Made by a program: the position numbers and the translations under genes. DNA of 25,569 bases from MESE01 sp036675035. GTDB lineage: Bacteria; Pseudomonadota; Gammaproteobacteria; Burkholderiales; Burkholderiaceae_D. Below, one piece after another: positions 1 through 7,858 of this stretch (positions within the stretch are counted from its first letter, which is position 1; each line of letters starts with the position of its first letter). The stretch covers positions 1 to 25,569 of the forward strand of contig JAKFFO010000205.1 in assembly GCA_036675035.1 (NCBI GenBank), given 5' to 3'. The notes beneath the pieces were generated by a model. That model had not been told where the DNA came from and did not search any database. It saw only the letters and a program-made list of their open reading frames with translations.

Positions 1-972
1 AGCGCGCCCGATGCGGCGCAGCGCACGTCGATGCTGACCAAGGGTGACGACTGGTTCGATTCGAACACCGTGCCGCACCGCGCGCGCTGGACACTCGGTT
101 TGCCCAGCACCGGCGCGCTCAAGACCTACTGCCACGAAGTTCTCGATCGCGCACTGGATAAATTGAGCCGCGTTCCGAACGATGATGCGGCGCTGTACCC
201 GTACCGGCTGGCGCTGGCGCATGAGGACATGCATGGCGAAGCGTTCGCCTACACCATGCAGACACTGGGTGTTGAGCTGCCCGGGCCATTGGCCGGTTGC
301 ACGATGCCGTCGTGGGCGCAAGGTGAAATCCGCTTCCCGGGCGGCACAATCCAGCTGGGCAGCGAACCGGGGCCGGGATTCATCTTCGATAATGAAAAAT
401 GGGCACATCCCTGTTATGTCCCGACTTTCACGATGGATTCGACGCTGGTGTCGAACGCACAGTTCACCGAGTTCATCGATGATGACGGTTACCAGAATCC
501 GCAGTTCTGGACCGCCGCCGGGCGCGCATGGCTGATGCAGCAGGAACAATCGGCGCCGCTCGGCTGGTACCGTGAGGGAAGGCACTGGCGTTGCGAACGG
601 TTCGGCAGGCAAACTGCGTTGGCGGCTAATGAACCGGTACGGCATATCGGCTTGTTCGAGGCGCAGGCGTACTGCATGTGGGCGGAGCGGCGTCTTCCGA
701 CCGAATCGGAATGGGAATTTGCCGCGCTATCGGGGCACCCGGCATTGCGCTGGGGCGATCTGTGGGAATGGACCTGCTCGCCGTTCGAGCCTTATCCCGG
801 ATTTTCGGCGGATGCCTATCGCGAATATTCCGAGCCCTGGTTCGGCACGCATCAGGTGCTGCGCGGGGCGTCGTACCTGACCCGGCCAAGGATGAAATCG
901 CCGAAGTATCGCAACTTCTATCTGCCTGAGCGCAATGACATGTTTGCCGGGTTTCGAACCTGCGCGTTGTAG
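1..972 (+). CDS. senA: EgtB/SenA-family sulfoxide or selenoneine synthase, 5' end cut off by the window
   Basis: The reading frame is open from base 1. The first ATG (31) lies inside the conserved N-terminal domain, so the true start is upstream of the window. The visible part has a DinB-like helical domain with the metal-ligand motif H-x3-H-x-E (HEDMHGE, H64/H68/E70 counted from the ATG at 31), then a formylglycine-generating-enzyme-like (SUMF1/FGE) domain ending with GDLWEWTCSPF, VLRGASYLTRP and YRNFYLPERND..GFRT. This is the architecture of EgtB, the non-haem iron enzyme that joins a thiol to the imidazole of hercynine. The betaproteobacterial branch includes SenA, which uses selenosugar to make selenoneine. 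The RLALAHEDMHGEA block looks more SenA-like than actinobacterial EgtB to me, but that is from memory. A senB glycosyltransferase upstream would settle it. Family assignment is firm; substrate is inference. Likely cytosolic. Transcription ends at the hairpin at 1024-1056. Confidence 0.8.
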   Translation, partial: SAPDAAQRTSMLTKGDDWFDSNTVPHRARWTLGLPSTGALKTYCHEVLDRALDKLSRVPNDDAALYPYRLALAHEDMHGEAFAYTMQTLGVELPGPLAGCTMPSWAQGEIRFPGGTIQLGSEPGPGFIFDNEKWAHPCYVPTFTMDSTLVSNAQFTEFIDDDGYQNPQFWTAAGRAWLMQQEQSAPLGWYREGRHWRCERFGRQTALAANEPVRHIGLFEAQAYCMWAERRLPTESEWEFAALSGHPALRWGDLWEWTCSPFEPYPGFSADAYREYSEPWFGTHQVLRGASYLTRPRMKSPKYRNFYLPERNDMFAGFRTCAL

Positions 973-1023
973 CCGGCGGGCAGGAGCAATCTTTCGATCG
1001 GGCTGCGTTCGCCGCCCAATAAA

Positions 1024-1056
1024 AAAGACCGCTTCGGCATCACCGAAGCGGTCTTT
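1024..1056. terminator. Bidirectional intrinsic terminator between convergent genes
   Basis: A perfect 14-bp stem (AAAGACCGCTTCGG, 1024-1037, pairing with CCGAAGCGGTCTTT, 1043-1056) closes a 5-base loop. A-residues precede it and T-residues follow it, so it can terminate both the senA/egtB-like gene from the left and the helicase gene from the right. Confidence 0.9.
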
Positions 1057-1092
1057 CAATTTCCTGCTTTTACAGCGTAATGCCGTTGCCGA

Positions 1093-2496
1093 TTAACGGT
1101 CGTCGTAAGAGCGACGCGCGCCGGATTCGCCAGTGCGAGGTCCTTTGTTGAAGCCACCGCCATCCTTGCGTGGCGCACCCGGCTTGCTGAACGTACGCTG
1201 GCCCGGCTTGGCGCTATTGCCGCGATTGTCGCCTGGTTTCCAGCCGCCGGGCTTGTGGCTTGGACGCGCCGCGGATGCGGTTCTTTTCGGCTCGAAGCCT
1301 TCGATGACATTGACCGGAATCAATTGCTTGGTGAAGCGCTCGATCCGTTTCACATTCATGCCTTCCGCATGATTGACCAGCGACACTGCGATTCCATTGC
1401 GTCCGGCACGGCCGGTGCGGCCGATACGGTGCACGTAGTCTTCCGGAAACTTCGGCAGATCGTAGTTGAACACATGTGTGATCGCCGGCACGTCGATACC
1501 GCGAGCGGCAACGTCGGTGGCAACCAGTACCCGTACCTGGCCGCGGCGCAGGCTATCCAGCGTGCGATTGCGTGCGCCCTGATGCATGTCGCCATGCAGA
1601 GCGGCCGCAGCGAAACCGGCAATGTTCAGACGATCTGCAATCGTGTCGGCATCGCGCTTGGTGGCGGTAAATACCACCGCCTGATCCATCGTCGTATCGC
1701 GCAGCAGGTGGTCGAGCAGGCGGTTCTTGTGCGACAGGTCGTCGACGAAATGGACGCGTTGCGAAATGTTTTCGTGCTTGGTGGCGGAACCGGCGATCTG
1801 GATCACCAGCGGGTTTTTCGTGATGCGTTTCGCCATGTTGCCGACGACGCCGTCCAGCGTGGCGGAGAACAGCATGGTTTGACGCGATTCAGGCGTTGCA
1901 TCGACGATCTTTTCGATATCGTCGATAAAGCCCATATCCAGCATGCGGTCGGCTTCGTCCAGTACCAGAATTTCCAGTTGCGAGAAATCGATCTTGCCTG
2001 ATTCCATATGGTCGATCAGGCGTCCGGGCGTCGCCACCAGGATTTCCGGATTCTTGGCCAGCAATTGCATCTGTTTTGGATAAGGCATGCCGCCGAGGAT
2101 CGACACGGCTTTTACGCGCCGCATGAATGAGCCGTACTTATCGGTTGCCGTCGTGACTTGCAGCGCGAGTTCGCGCGTCGGTGTCAATACCAGCATCTTC
2201 GGTTGCGCCGCCTTGAAACGCGGACGGTCGCCGCGCGAGCGTGCCGATTGTGCTTCCTGATTCGGAGTCTTGCCGCCGACAGCGGGTTGTTGCTCGGCGG
2301 CGGTTGCAAATTTGTGCAATGCGGGCAGCATGAATGCTGCGGTTTTTCCGGAACCGGTTTGTGACGAAACCATCAGATCGCGACCTTCGATTGCCGCCGG
2401 GACGGCTTGCGCCTGAACCGCTGTTGGTTTGGTGTAGCCGGATTCTGTCAGTGCTTTAAGAACGGACGCGTGCAAGCCTAGTGCTTCAAATGTCAT
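1093..2496 (-). CDS. rhlE: DEAD-box ATP-dependent RNA helicase, RhlE type
   Basis: ATP-dependent RNA unwinding enzyme of the cytosol, usually involved in ribosome assembly, RNA decay and cold adaptation. All helicase motifs are visible: Q motif (YTKPTAVQAQAVP, about 21-33), Walker A SQTGSGKT (45-52), PTREL (106-110), TPGR (156-159), DEAD (180-183), SAT (211-213), ATDVAARGID (326-335) and HRIGRTGR (356-363). A charged insert of about 35 residues (65-98) lies between Walker A and PTREL. The C-terminal tail of about 70 residues is rich in Gly, Lys, Arg and Pro and is probably an RNA-binding extension. I start at the ATG at 2496 because homology begins there (MTFEALGL); the frame is open further upstream to 2574, but those residues look non-coding. 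Length 467 aa is normal. The gene stands alone, convergent with the upstream plus-strand gene. RhlE versus another DEAD-box subfamily is inferred from the MTFEALGL start and compact tail. Confidence 0.93.
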   Translation of the reverse strand: MTFEALGLHASVLKALTESGYTKPTAVQAQAVPAAIEGRDLMVSSQTGSGKTAAFMLPALHKFATAAEQQPAVGGKTPNQEAQSARSRGDRPRFKAAQPKMLVLTPTRELALQVTTATDKYGSFMRRVKAVSILGGMPYPKQMQLLAKNPEILVATPGRLIDHMESGKIDFSQLEILVLDEADRMLDMGFIDDIEKIVDATPESRQTMLFSATLDGVVGNMAKRITKNPLVIQIAGSATKHENISQRVHFVDDLSHKNRLLDHLLRDTTMDQAVVFTATKRDADTIADRLNIAGFAAAALHGDMHQGARNRTLDSLRRGQVRVLVATDVAARGIDVPAITHVFNYDLPKFPEDYVHRIGRTGRAGRNGIAVSLVNHAEGMNVKRIERFTKQLIPVNVIEGFEPKRTASAARPSHKPGGWKPGDNRGNSAKPGQRTFSKPGAPRKDGGGFNKGPRTGESGARRSYDDR

Positions 2497-2862
2497 TATT
2501 TTCTTTCGTAAAATCAGCGCGACACACATCATCGATGATGAAATGCGGTGCGCAAAAAATGCAACGCCAACCAACGAAACAGCTAAGAAAACTCAGAGAG
2601 ATTTCGGCACAAAAGCGTTGCGCCGGGACGGTGTTCAAAAATCAACACCAGGAGGCGGGATGGCTTTATCGTTAATGCTAAGGGTTCGCGGTGCTGCAAA
2701 AGTGCGCTGCATGGTGCAGCGCACAGGCGGTATTCTACAGGGTAAATCATTTTGGCGCAGAACAATTTGTTGCGGATGCTTCTGACAACGGCTTTATTGT
2801 TGAATCCACATCTTGAGGCCGTTGGCCAAAAACGATCTCAAGGCTGTTCGCCGAGCAGGAGG
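2497..2862. other. Intergenic region: helicase leader and fabI 3' region
   Basis: No convincing gene in these 366 bases. The part next to the helicase contains a perfect 12-bp palindrome (ATCATCGATGAT, 2528-2539) about 32 bases upstream of the helicase start codon, which could be an operator or leader structure. The middle holds a strong hairpin listed separately. Next to the fabI stop, CTTGAG and CTCAAG flank a GGCCGTTGGCC segment (about 2812-2842), a second, weaker candidate stem. Confidence 0.5.
2698..2724 (-). terminator. Hairpin, probable fabI terminator
   Basis: A perfect 10-bp stem, GTGCGCTGCA (2702-2711) with TGCAGCGCAC (2715-2724), closes a TGG loop. On the minus strand the stem is followed directly by TTTT (complement of 2698-2701), as in an intrinsic terminator. 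It lies about 140 bases past the fabI stop codon and before the helicase promoter region. No T-run follows on the plus strand. Confidence 0.55.
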
Positions 2863-3651
2863 TTATTCAAGCTCGCGCATGCCGCCGACCACATTTGAAA
2901 AACCGCCGTCGACATAAGTGATCTCGCCGGTGATGCCGGCCGACAGATCGGACAACAGGAATGCCGCGGCATTGCCCACGTCTTCGATCGTCACATTGCG
3001 GCGTAACGGCGCATTGGCCTTGACGAAATTCAGTATCTTGCCAAAGTCCTTGATGCCGCTTGCTGCCAGCGTCTTGATCGGGCCGGCGGAGATGCCGTTG
3101 ACGCGCACGCCCTTCGGTCCCAGCGATTCGGACAAATAACGCACGCTCGCTTCGAGCGATGCCTTGGCCAGGCCCATCGTGTTGTAGTTAGGGAGCGCAC
3201 GCATGGAGCCCAGATAACTCAGCGTCAGCAAAGAAGCGTTTGGGCGCAACAGTGGAAGAGCGGCTTTTGCCATTGCCGGAAAGCTGTACGCGGAAATATC
3301 ATGCGCGATCCGGAATCCTTCGCGCGACAGTCCTTCCAGGAAGTCGCCAGTGATTGCTTCGCGCGGCGCAAAGCCGATCGCATGTACCAGTCCATCAAGG
3401 TGATCCCATGATTTGCCCAGGTCCGTAAATACGGCGGCGATTTGTTCATCGTTGCCGACATCGCAATCAAAGATCAGGCTGCTGTCGAATTCTTTTGCAA
3501 ATTCGGTGATCCGGTCCTTGAACCGATCGCCGACATAAGTGAAGGCGAGTTCCGCACCTTCGCGCCTGCATGCCTGCGCAATGCCGTACGCGATCGAACG
3601 GTTGGAGAGCAAGCCGGTGATCAGGATTTTTTTACCTTGCAGAAATGCCAT
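2863..3651 (-). CDS. fabI: Enoyl-[acyl-carrier-protein] reductase (NADH), FabI
   Basis: Catalyses the last reduction of each cycle of type II fatty acid synthesis (trans-2-enoyl-ACP to acyl-ACP) in the cytosol; target of triclosan and diazaborines. The 262-aa protein starts with the short-chain-dehydrogenase nucleotide-binding segment MAFLQGKKILITGLLSNRSI. It has the FabI catalytic signature Y146-x9-Y156-x6-K163 within SYLGSMRALPNYNTMGLAK, at the same residue numbers as in the E. coli enzyme. G93 (AIGF) is the wild-type residue at the position mutated in triclosan-resistant FabI. The C-terminus TGEITYVDGGFSN is typical. The ATG at 3651 is preceded by GGAG at a 6-base spacing on the minus strand. 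It is divergent from yejA; a candidate promoter is at 3775-3803. Full length and intact. Confidence 0.97.
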   Translation of the reverse strand: MAFLQGKKILITGLLSNRSIAYGIAQACRREGAELAFTYVGDRFKDRITEFAKEFDSSLIFDCDVGNDEQIAAVFTDLGKSWDHLDGLVHAIGFAPREAITGDFLEGLSREGFRIAHDISAYSFPAMAKAALPLLRPNASLLTLSYLGSMRALPNYNTMGLAKASLEASVRYLSESLGPKGVRVNGISAGPIKTLAASGIKDFGKILNFVKANAPLRRNVTIEDVGNAAAFLLSDLSAGITGEITYVDGGFSNVVGGMRELE

Positions 3652-3774
3652 GAATGACTCCGAATGAATTTACTTTATGCGAGTTGCAATCCTGCGCTGT
3701 GTTGACGATTGCAGCATCAATATGGAAATCGGTTTTGTACGAACAGGCAATCTCTTGTGCCCTGGCTGGGCAAG

Positions 3775-3803
3775 ATTGTATGGTGTCCCTGCGCTTAGGG
3801 CAA
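3775..3803 (-). promoter_or_regulatory. Candidate sigma-70 promoter for fabI
   Basis: Reading the minus strand, TTGCCC (3798-3803) and TACAAT (3775-3780) are separated by exactly 17 bases. The -10 box matches the consensus at 5 of 6 positions and the -35 at 4 of 6. The start site would be about 115-120 bases upstream of the fabI ATG. This is a pattern match only. Confidence 0.4.
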
Positions 3804-3943
3804 CTTTTCACGGGATTACTTGCGATGATGGCTATCTGCAAAGCGCAAATCTTCAACCCTGCGCAACAATCCTTTCGGTAAAATAACGCAGACTTGCGGG
3901 GCGACCATGCTCAGCTGCAATGTTGATTTCAATATACAGGCGA

Positions 3944-5749
3944 ATGGCTAAATTTCTGTTTTCATTTTTCTTGGCGTTGACCGGATCTCTCGGGTTTGGC
4001 GGCAGTGCAATTGCCGCACACGCATTCGCGTTATATGACACGCCGAAGTATCCTCCCGATTTCAAGCATTTCGACTATGTGAATCCGGACGCGCCCAAAG
4101 GCGGAGAACTATATCTTGCCAATCCGGATCGCCGCACCAGCTTCGATAAATTCAATCCGTTTTCGCTCAAGGGTGTCGCTGCGGCGGGCATATCGAACCT
4201 GATGTTTGAAACGCTGGCTGCCGGTTCTTCGGACGAGACCGCAACCATGTACGGTTTGCTGGCCGAAGACATGGAGCTGGCGCCGGACCGGATGTCGATC
4301 GTTTTCAGGCTCAATCCGAAAGCGCGATTCAATAACGGCGATGCGGTGCTGGCCGCAGACGTGAAGCACTCGTTCGACACGCTGGTTGCCAAAGGGGCAC
4401 CGCAGTTCAAGTCGATTTTTTCTGAAGTGAAACAATGCGTGATCCTGAACGATCGTACCGTGCGTTTCGATTTCAAGACCTTGAATCGCGAATTGCCGCT
4501 GGTGGTTGGGGGCTTGCCGGTTTTTTCCAGGAAGTGGGGCGGCGACACGTCTTTCGACCAGATCCAGCTGGATCCGCCGATTTCAACCGGTCCTTACCTG
4601 ATCGACAGCTACGATGTGGGTCGCTCGATTTCATACAAGCGCAATCCGGAATACTGGGGTAACGACATCCCGTCGCGCAAAGGCATGTTCAATTTCGGAC
4701 GCATCTTTTACCGCTTTTACAAGGACGACGTCGCGCGTCTCGAAGCGTTCAAGGCCGGCGAGTTCGATGTGGTGGTCGAGTACAGCTCGAAGAACTGGGC
4801 GCGCAGCTATAACGGTCCGAAGTTCGACAGCGGCGAAATTGTCAAACGTACGTTGACGCACTCGAACGGCGCAGGGATGCAGGGTTTCGTGATGAACCTG
4901 CGGCGGCCACAGTTCCAGGATATCCGTGTACGCAAGGCGCTGGCGCTGGCGCTCGATTTTGAATGGATGAACCGGCAATTGTTCTACGGCCAGTACAAGC
5001 GCATCTATTCGTTTTTCAATAACAGCGACATGGCCGCGACCGGCATGCCATCGGAGGGCGAACTGGCGCTGCTGGAACCGATGCGCGACCAGCTCGACCC
5101 GGTTGTATTCGGGCTGGCACCGGTGCCGCCGCGTACCGATTCGCCGATGTCGCTACGCGCCAATTTGCTGCAAGCGGTCAAGTTGTTCAAGGAAGCGGGC
5201 TGGGAATACCGTGACGGCGCGTTGCGCAATGCGAAAGGCGAACCGTTCGCGTTCGAGATCCTGGACGATCAGTCCGCGCTATCGCGCGTGATCAGCGTAT
5301 ATGTGCGCAATCTGGAAAAAATCGGCGTCCAGGTGACGCAGCGCACCGCCGATTATGCGCTGGTACAGAAACGCATGGAACAGTTCGATTTCGACATGAC
5401 CAGCATCCGCTTCCCGGATGTGACCAGTCCGGGCAATGAAATGTTCGACATGTTCGGTTCCGAGGCAGCGGACATAAAAGGATCGAACAATGCATGGGGC
5501 TTGAAAGATCCAGTGGTCGACAAGCTGGTCAATGCACTGGTTTCGGCAAATACGCGCGCCGAAATGATTGCGGCCGCACGTGCGATGGACCGGGTGCTGC
5601 TGCACAAATACATCGTCGTACCACACTGGTATTCGCCTACCCATCGCGTCGCATATCGCGACCGGTTCGGTATGCCGGAAAAGATGCCGCTGTACTATCA
5701 GGCAGATCCGTATGTGATATCGACATGGTGGCAGAAGGAGCCTAGATGA
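3944..5749 (+). CDS. yejA: Periplasmic oligopeptide-binding protein of the Yej ABC importer
   Basis: Solute-binding subunit (SBP family 5) that captures peptides in the periplasm for YejBEF; in E. coli this system takes up microcin C and peptides. The chosen ATG at 3944 gives a 601-aa protein with a clean Sec signal peptide (MAKFLFSFFLALTGSLGFGG, predicted cut after AIAAHA), close to the 604 residues of E. coli YejA. An in-frame ATG at 3920 would add eight residues before the signal peptide and has no ribosome-binding site, whereas CAGG precedes 3944, although close. Family features include the early YPPDFKHFDYVNPDAPKGGE block, the NPFSLKG segment and the C-terminal WYSPTHRVAYRDRFG. It is the first gene of yejA-yejB-yejE-yejF; yejB follows after 10 bases and its ribosome-binding site overlaps the yejA stop. 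Confidence 0.95.
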   Translation: MAKFLFSFFLALTGSLGFGGSAIAAHAFALYDTPKYPPDFKHFDYVNPDAPKGGELYLANPDRRTSFDKFNPFSLKGVAAAGISNLMFETLAAGSSDETATMYGLLAEDMELAPDRMSIVFRLNPKARFNNGDAVLAADVKHSFDTLVAKGAPQFKSIFSEVKQCVILNDRTVRFDFKTLNRELPLVVGGLPVFSRKWGGDTSFDQIQLDPPISTGPYLIDSYDVGRSISYKRNPEYWGNDIPSRKGMFNFGRIFYRFYKDDVARLEAFKAGEFDVVVEYSSKNWARSYNGPKFDSGEIVKRTLTHSNGAGMQGFVMNLRRPQFQDIRVRKALALALDFEWMNRQLFYGQYKRIYSFFNNSDMAATGMPSEGELALLEPMRDQLDPVVFGLAPVPPRTDSPMSLRANLLQAVKLFKEAGWEYRDGALRNAKGEPFAFEILDDQSALSRVISVYVRNLEKIGVQVTQRTADYALVQKRMEQFDFDMTSIRFPDVTSPGNEMFDMFGSEAADIKGSNNAWGLKDPVVDKLVNALVSANTRAEMIAAARAMDRVLLHKYIVVPHWYSPTHRVAYRDRFGMPEKMPLYYQADPYVISTWWQKEPR

Positions 5750-5759
5750 GGGACGCGCA

Positions 5760-6818
5760 ATGAATCTGTGGAGCTATATCGGCAAGCGGGCGCTGCTGAT
5801 GTTGCCGACGCTGATGGGTGTCATCGCCATCACGTTTGCGGTGATCCAGTTCGTGCCGGGCGGCCCGGTGGAACAGGCGCTGAGCGAACTGCGCGGCCAG
5901 CTCGGCTCGGGTGAGGCATCCGGCCGGGGCGCTTCCGAATATCGGGGGCGGCAAGGCATCGATGCCGAGCGCGTTGAGGAAATCAAGGCGCTTTACGGTT
6001 TTGACAAACCGGCGCACGAACGCTTCTGGCAAATGCTGAAAGGCTTTGCGACCTTCGACCTCGGGCAGAGCTTCTATCATCACATGGATGTGTGGGAGCT
6101 GGTGAAGTCGAAATTACCGGTATCGATCAGTCTCGGCTTGTGGACCTTCTTCCTGACGTATTTCGTTTCGGTACCGTTGGGTATTGCCAAGGCGGTGCGC
6201 GAAGGCAGCCGCTTCGATGTCACGACCAGCATTCTGGTGCTGATCGGCTATTCGATTCCCGGTTTCGTGCTCGGTGTGTTCCTGCTGGTAATGTTCGGCG
6301 GTGGCAGCTTTGTGCAATGGTTCCCGCTGCGCGGCCTGACATCGGACGATTGGGAAACCATGTCGACCTTCGGCAAGGTTGTCGATTACCTGTGGCACAT
6401 CACGCTGCCGGTCACCGCATCGGTAGCCGGATCGTTTGCGGTCATGACGATGCTGACCAAAAATACCTTCCTCGAAGAAATCCGCAAACAGTATGTGTTG
6501 ACCGCGCGGGCCAAGGGGCTCGACGAGCGAAAGGTGCTGTACAAGCATGTATTCCGGAATGCGCTGATCCCGCTGGTCACCGGTTTTCCTGCTGCATTCA
6601 TCTTCGCTTTTTTCACTGGCAGCCTGCTGATCGAGACGCTGTTTTCGCTGGACGGCCTCGGATTGTTATCGTACGAGTCGGTCATCCGGCGCGATTATCC
6701 GGTGGTGATGGGCACGCTGTACTTATTCACGCTGATCGGGCTGGTGGTCAAGTTGCTCGGCGACTTGTGTTACGTGTGGGTTGACCCGCGAGTACAGTTT
6801 GAAAGCCTGAGCCGATGA
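5760..6818 (+). CDS. yejB: Inner-membrane permease of the Yej peptide importer, first subunit
   Basis: Integral membrane permease (binding-protein-dependent transport, DppB/OppB type) forming the channel with YejE. The 352-aa protein has an N-terminal membrane anchor (about 10-32), a periplasmic stretch with charged and Gly/Ser-rich sequence (45-70), and five further hydrophobic segments. The cytoplasmic coupling loop (EAA motif) is visible as QYVLTARAKGLDERKVLYKH (244-263), followed by RNALIPLVTGFP, which docks on the ATPase. The ATG at 5760 is preceded by GAGGGA overlapping the yejA stop. The last four bases overlap the start of yejE (ATGA), indicating translational coupling. Length matches E. 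coli YejB (about 364 aa). Confidence 0.95.
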   Translation: MNLWSYIGKRALLMLPTLMGVIAITFAVIQFVPGGPVEQALSELRGQLGSGEASGRGASEYRGRQGIDAERVEEIKALYGFDKPAHERFWQMLKGFATFDLGQSFYHHMDVWELVKSKLPVSISLGLWTFFLTYFVSVPLGIAKAVREGSRFDVTTSILVLIGYSIPGFVLGVFLLVMFGGGSFVQWFPLRGLTSDDWETMSTFGKVVDYLWHITLPVTASVAGSFAVMTMLTKNTFLEEIRKQYVLTARAKGLDERKVLYKHVFRNALIPLVTGFPAAFIFAFFTGSLLIETLFSLDGLGLLSYESVIRRDYPVVMGTLYLFTLIGLVVKLLGDLCYVWVDPRVQFESLSR

Positions 6819-7858
6819 AATCGCATTCTAGTACAACATCGCTGTCTCCCTGGCGTCGGGTGTGGCTGCGTTTCAAGCAAAACCGGCGCGGCTATTGGAG
6901 CCTGGTCATCTTCACGGTGCTGTTCGGTATCAGTTTGATGGCCGAGTTGATCTCGAACGACAAGCCGCTGGTCGCGCGTTACAACGGTGAGTTGGTGTTT
7001 CCGATCTTCAAAACCTATTCTGAAAAAGTGTTTGGCGGCGACTTTGAAACGCCTGCCGACTATCTCGATCCATTCATCCAGGACCAGTTCAAGCAGAACG
7101 GCAACTGGGCGATTTATCCGCTCAATCATTACAGCTTCGATACCTTGAATTATTTCGCCGAGGCGCCCAACCCCGCGCCGCCATCGGCTGAAAACTGGCT
7201 GGGCACCGATGACCGCGGGCGCGATGTGGTTGCGCGGCTGCTGTACGGATTCCGGATTTCGATCCTGTTTGGCCTGGCATTGACCATTACCGGCGTGATT
7301 CTGGGACTGGTGACCGGTGCGATACAGGGTTACTTTGCCGGCAAGACCGATTTGCTGTTTCAGCGTTTCATGGAGATATGGGGCTCGATGCCGGAACTGT
7401 ACCTGCTGATTATTTTTTCGTCGATCTTCGAGCCGAGTATCGGTTTGCTGCTGATCCTGCTTTCGCTGTTCGGCTGGCTTGGCCTGTCCGATTATGTGCG
7501 TGCGGATTTCCTTCGCAACCGCAATCTGGAATACGTGCAGGCGGCCCGCGCGATGGGCTTATCGAACGGGCAGATCATCTGGCGCCACGTGCTGCCCAAC
7601 AGTCTGACGCCGGTGGTGACATTCCTGCCGTTCCGGATGAGCGGCGCGATCCTGGCACTGACCAGCCTCGATTTCCTGGGTCTTGGCGTGCCGCCGTCGA
7701 CACCGAGCCTCGGTGAATTGCTGGCGCAAGGAAAAAACAATCTCGACGCATGGTGGATTGCCGTGTCCACTTTTGCGGTGCTGACGATCACCTTGCTGCT
7801 CCTGACCAATATCGGCGACGCATTGCGCAATGCGCTCGACGTGAGGAGAAAGGCATGA
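6815..7858 (+). CDS. yejE: Inner-membrane permease of the Yej peptide importer, second subunit
   Basis: Partner permease (DppC/OppC type). The 347-aa protein opens with a basic cytoplasmic stretch (SPWRRVWLRFKQNRRGYWSL), one membrane helix (about 29-48) and a long periplasmic loop typical of YejE. The motif WLGTDDRGRDVVARLLYGFR (128-147) marks the start of the transport domain. The EAA coupling loop is NLEYVQAARAMGLSNGQIIW (237-256), followed by RHVLPNSLTPVV. The start overlaps the yejB stop by four bases, and the stop overlaps the yejF start in the same way, so the subunits are probably made stoichiometrically from one mRNA. The sequence looks intact, with nothing unusual. Confidence 0.95.
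   Translation: MKSHSSTTSLSPWRRVWLRFKQNRRGYWSLVIFTVLFGISLMAELISNDKPLVARYNGELVFPIFKTYSEKVFGGDFETPADYLDPFIQDQFKQNGNWAIYPLNHYSFDTLNYFAEAPNPAPPSAENWLGTDDRGRDVVARLLYGFRISILFGLALTITGVILGLVTGAIQGYFAGKTDLLFQRFMEIWGSMPELYLLIIFSSIFEPSIGLLLILLSLFGWLGLSDYVRADFLRNRNLEYVQAARAMGLSNGQIIWRHVLPNSLTPVVTFLPFRMSGAILALTSLDFLGLGVPPSTPSLGELLAQGKNNLDAWWIAVSTFAVLTITLLLLTNIGDALRNALDVRRKA

Noticed and set aside
1255..2001. A 248-codon plus-strand frame opposite the helicase
   Set aside because: It is the antisense shadow of a clear DEAD-box helicase and has no motif or ribosome-binding site.
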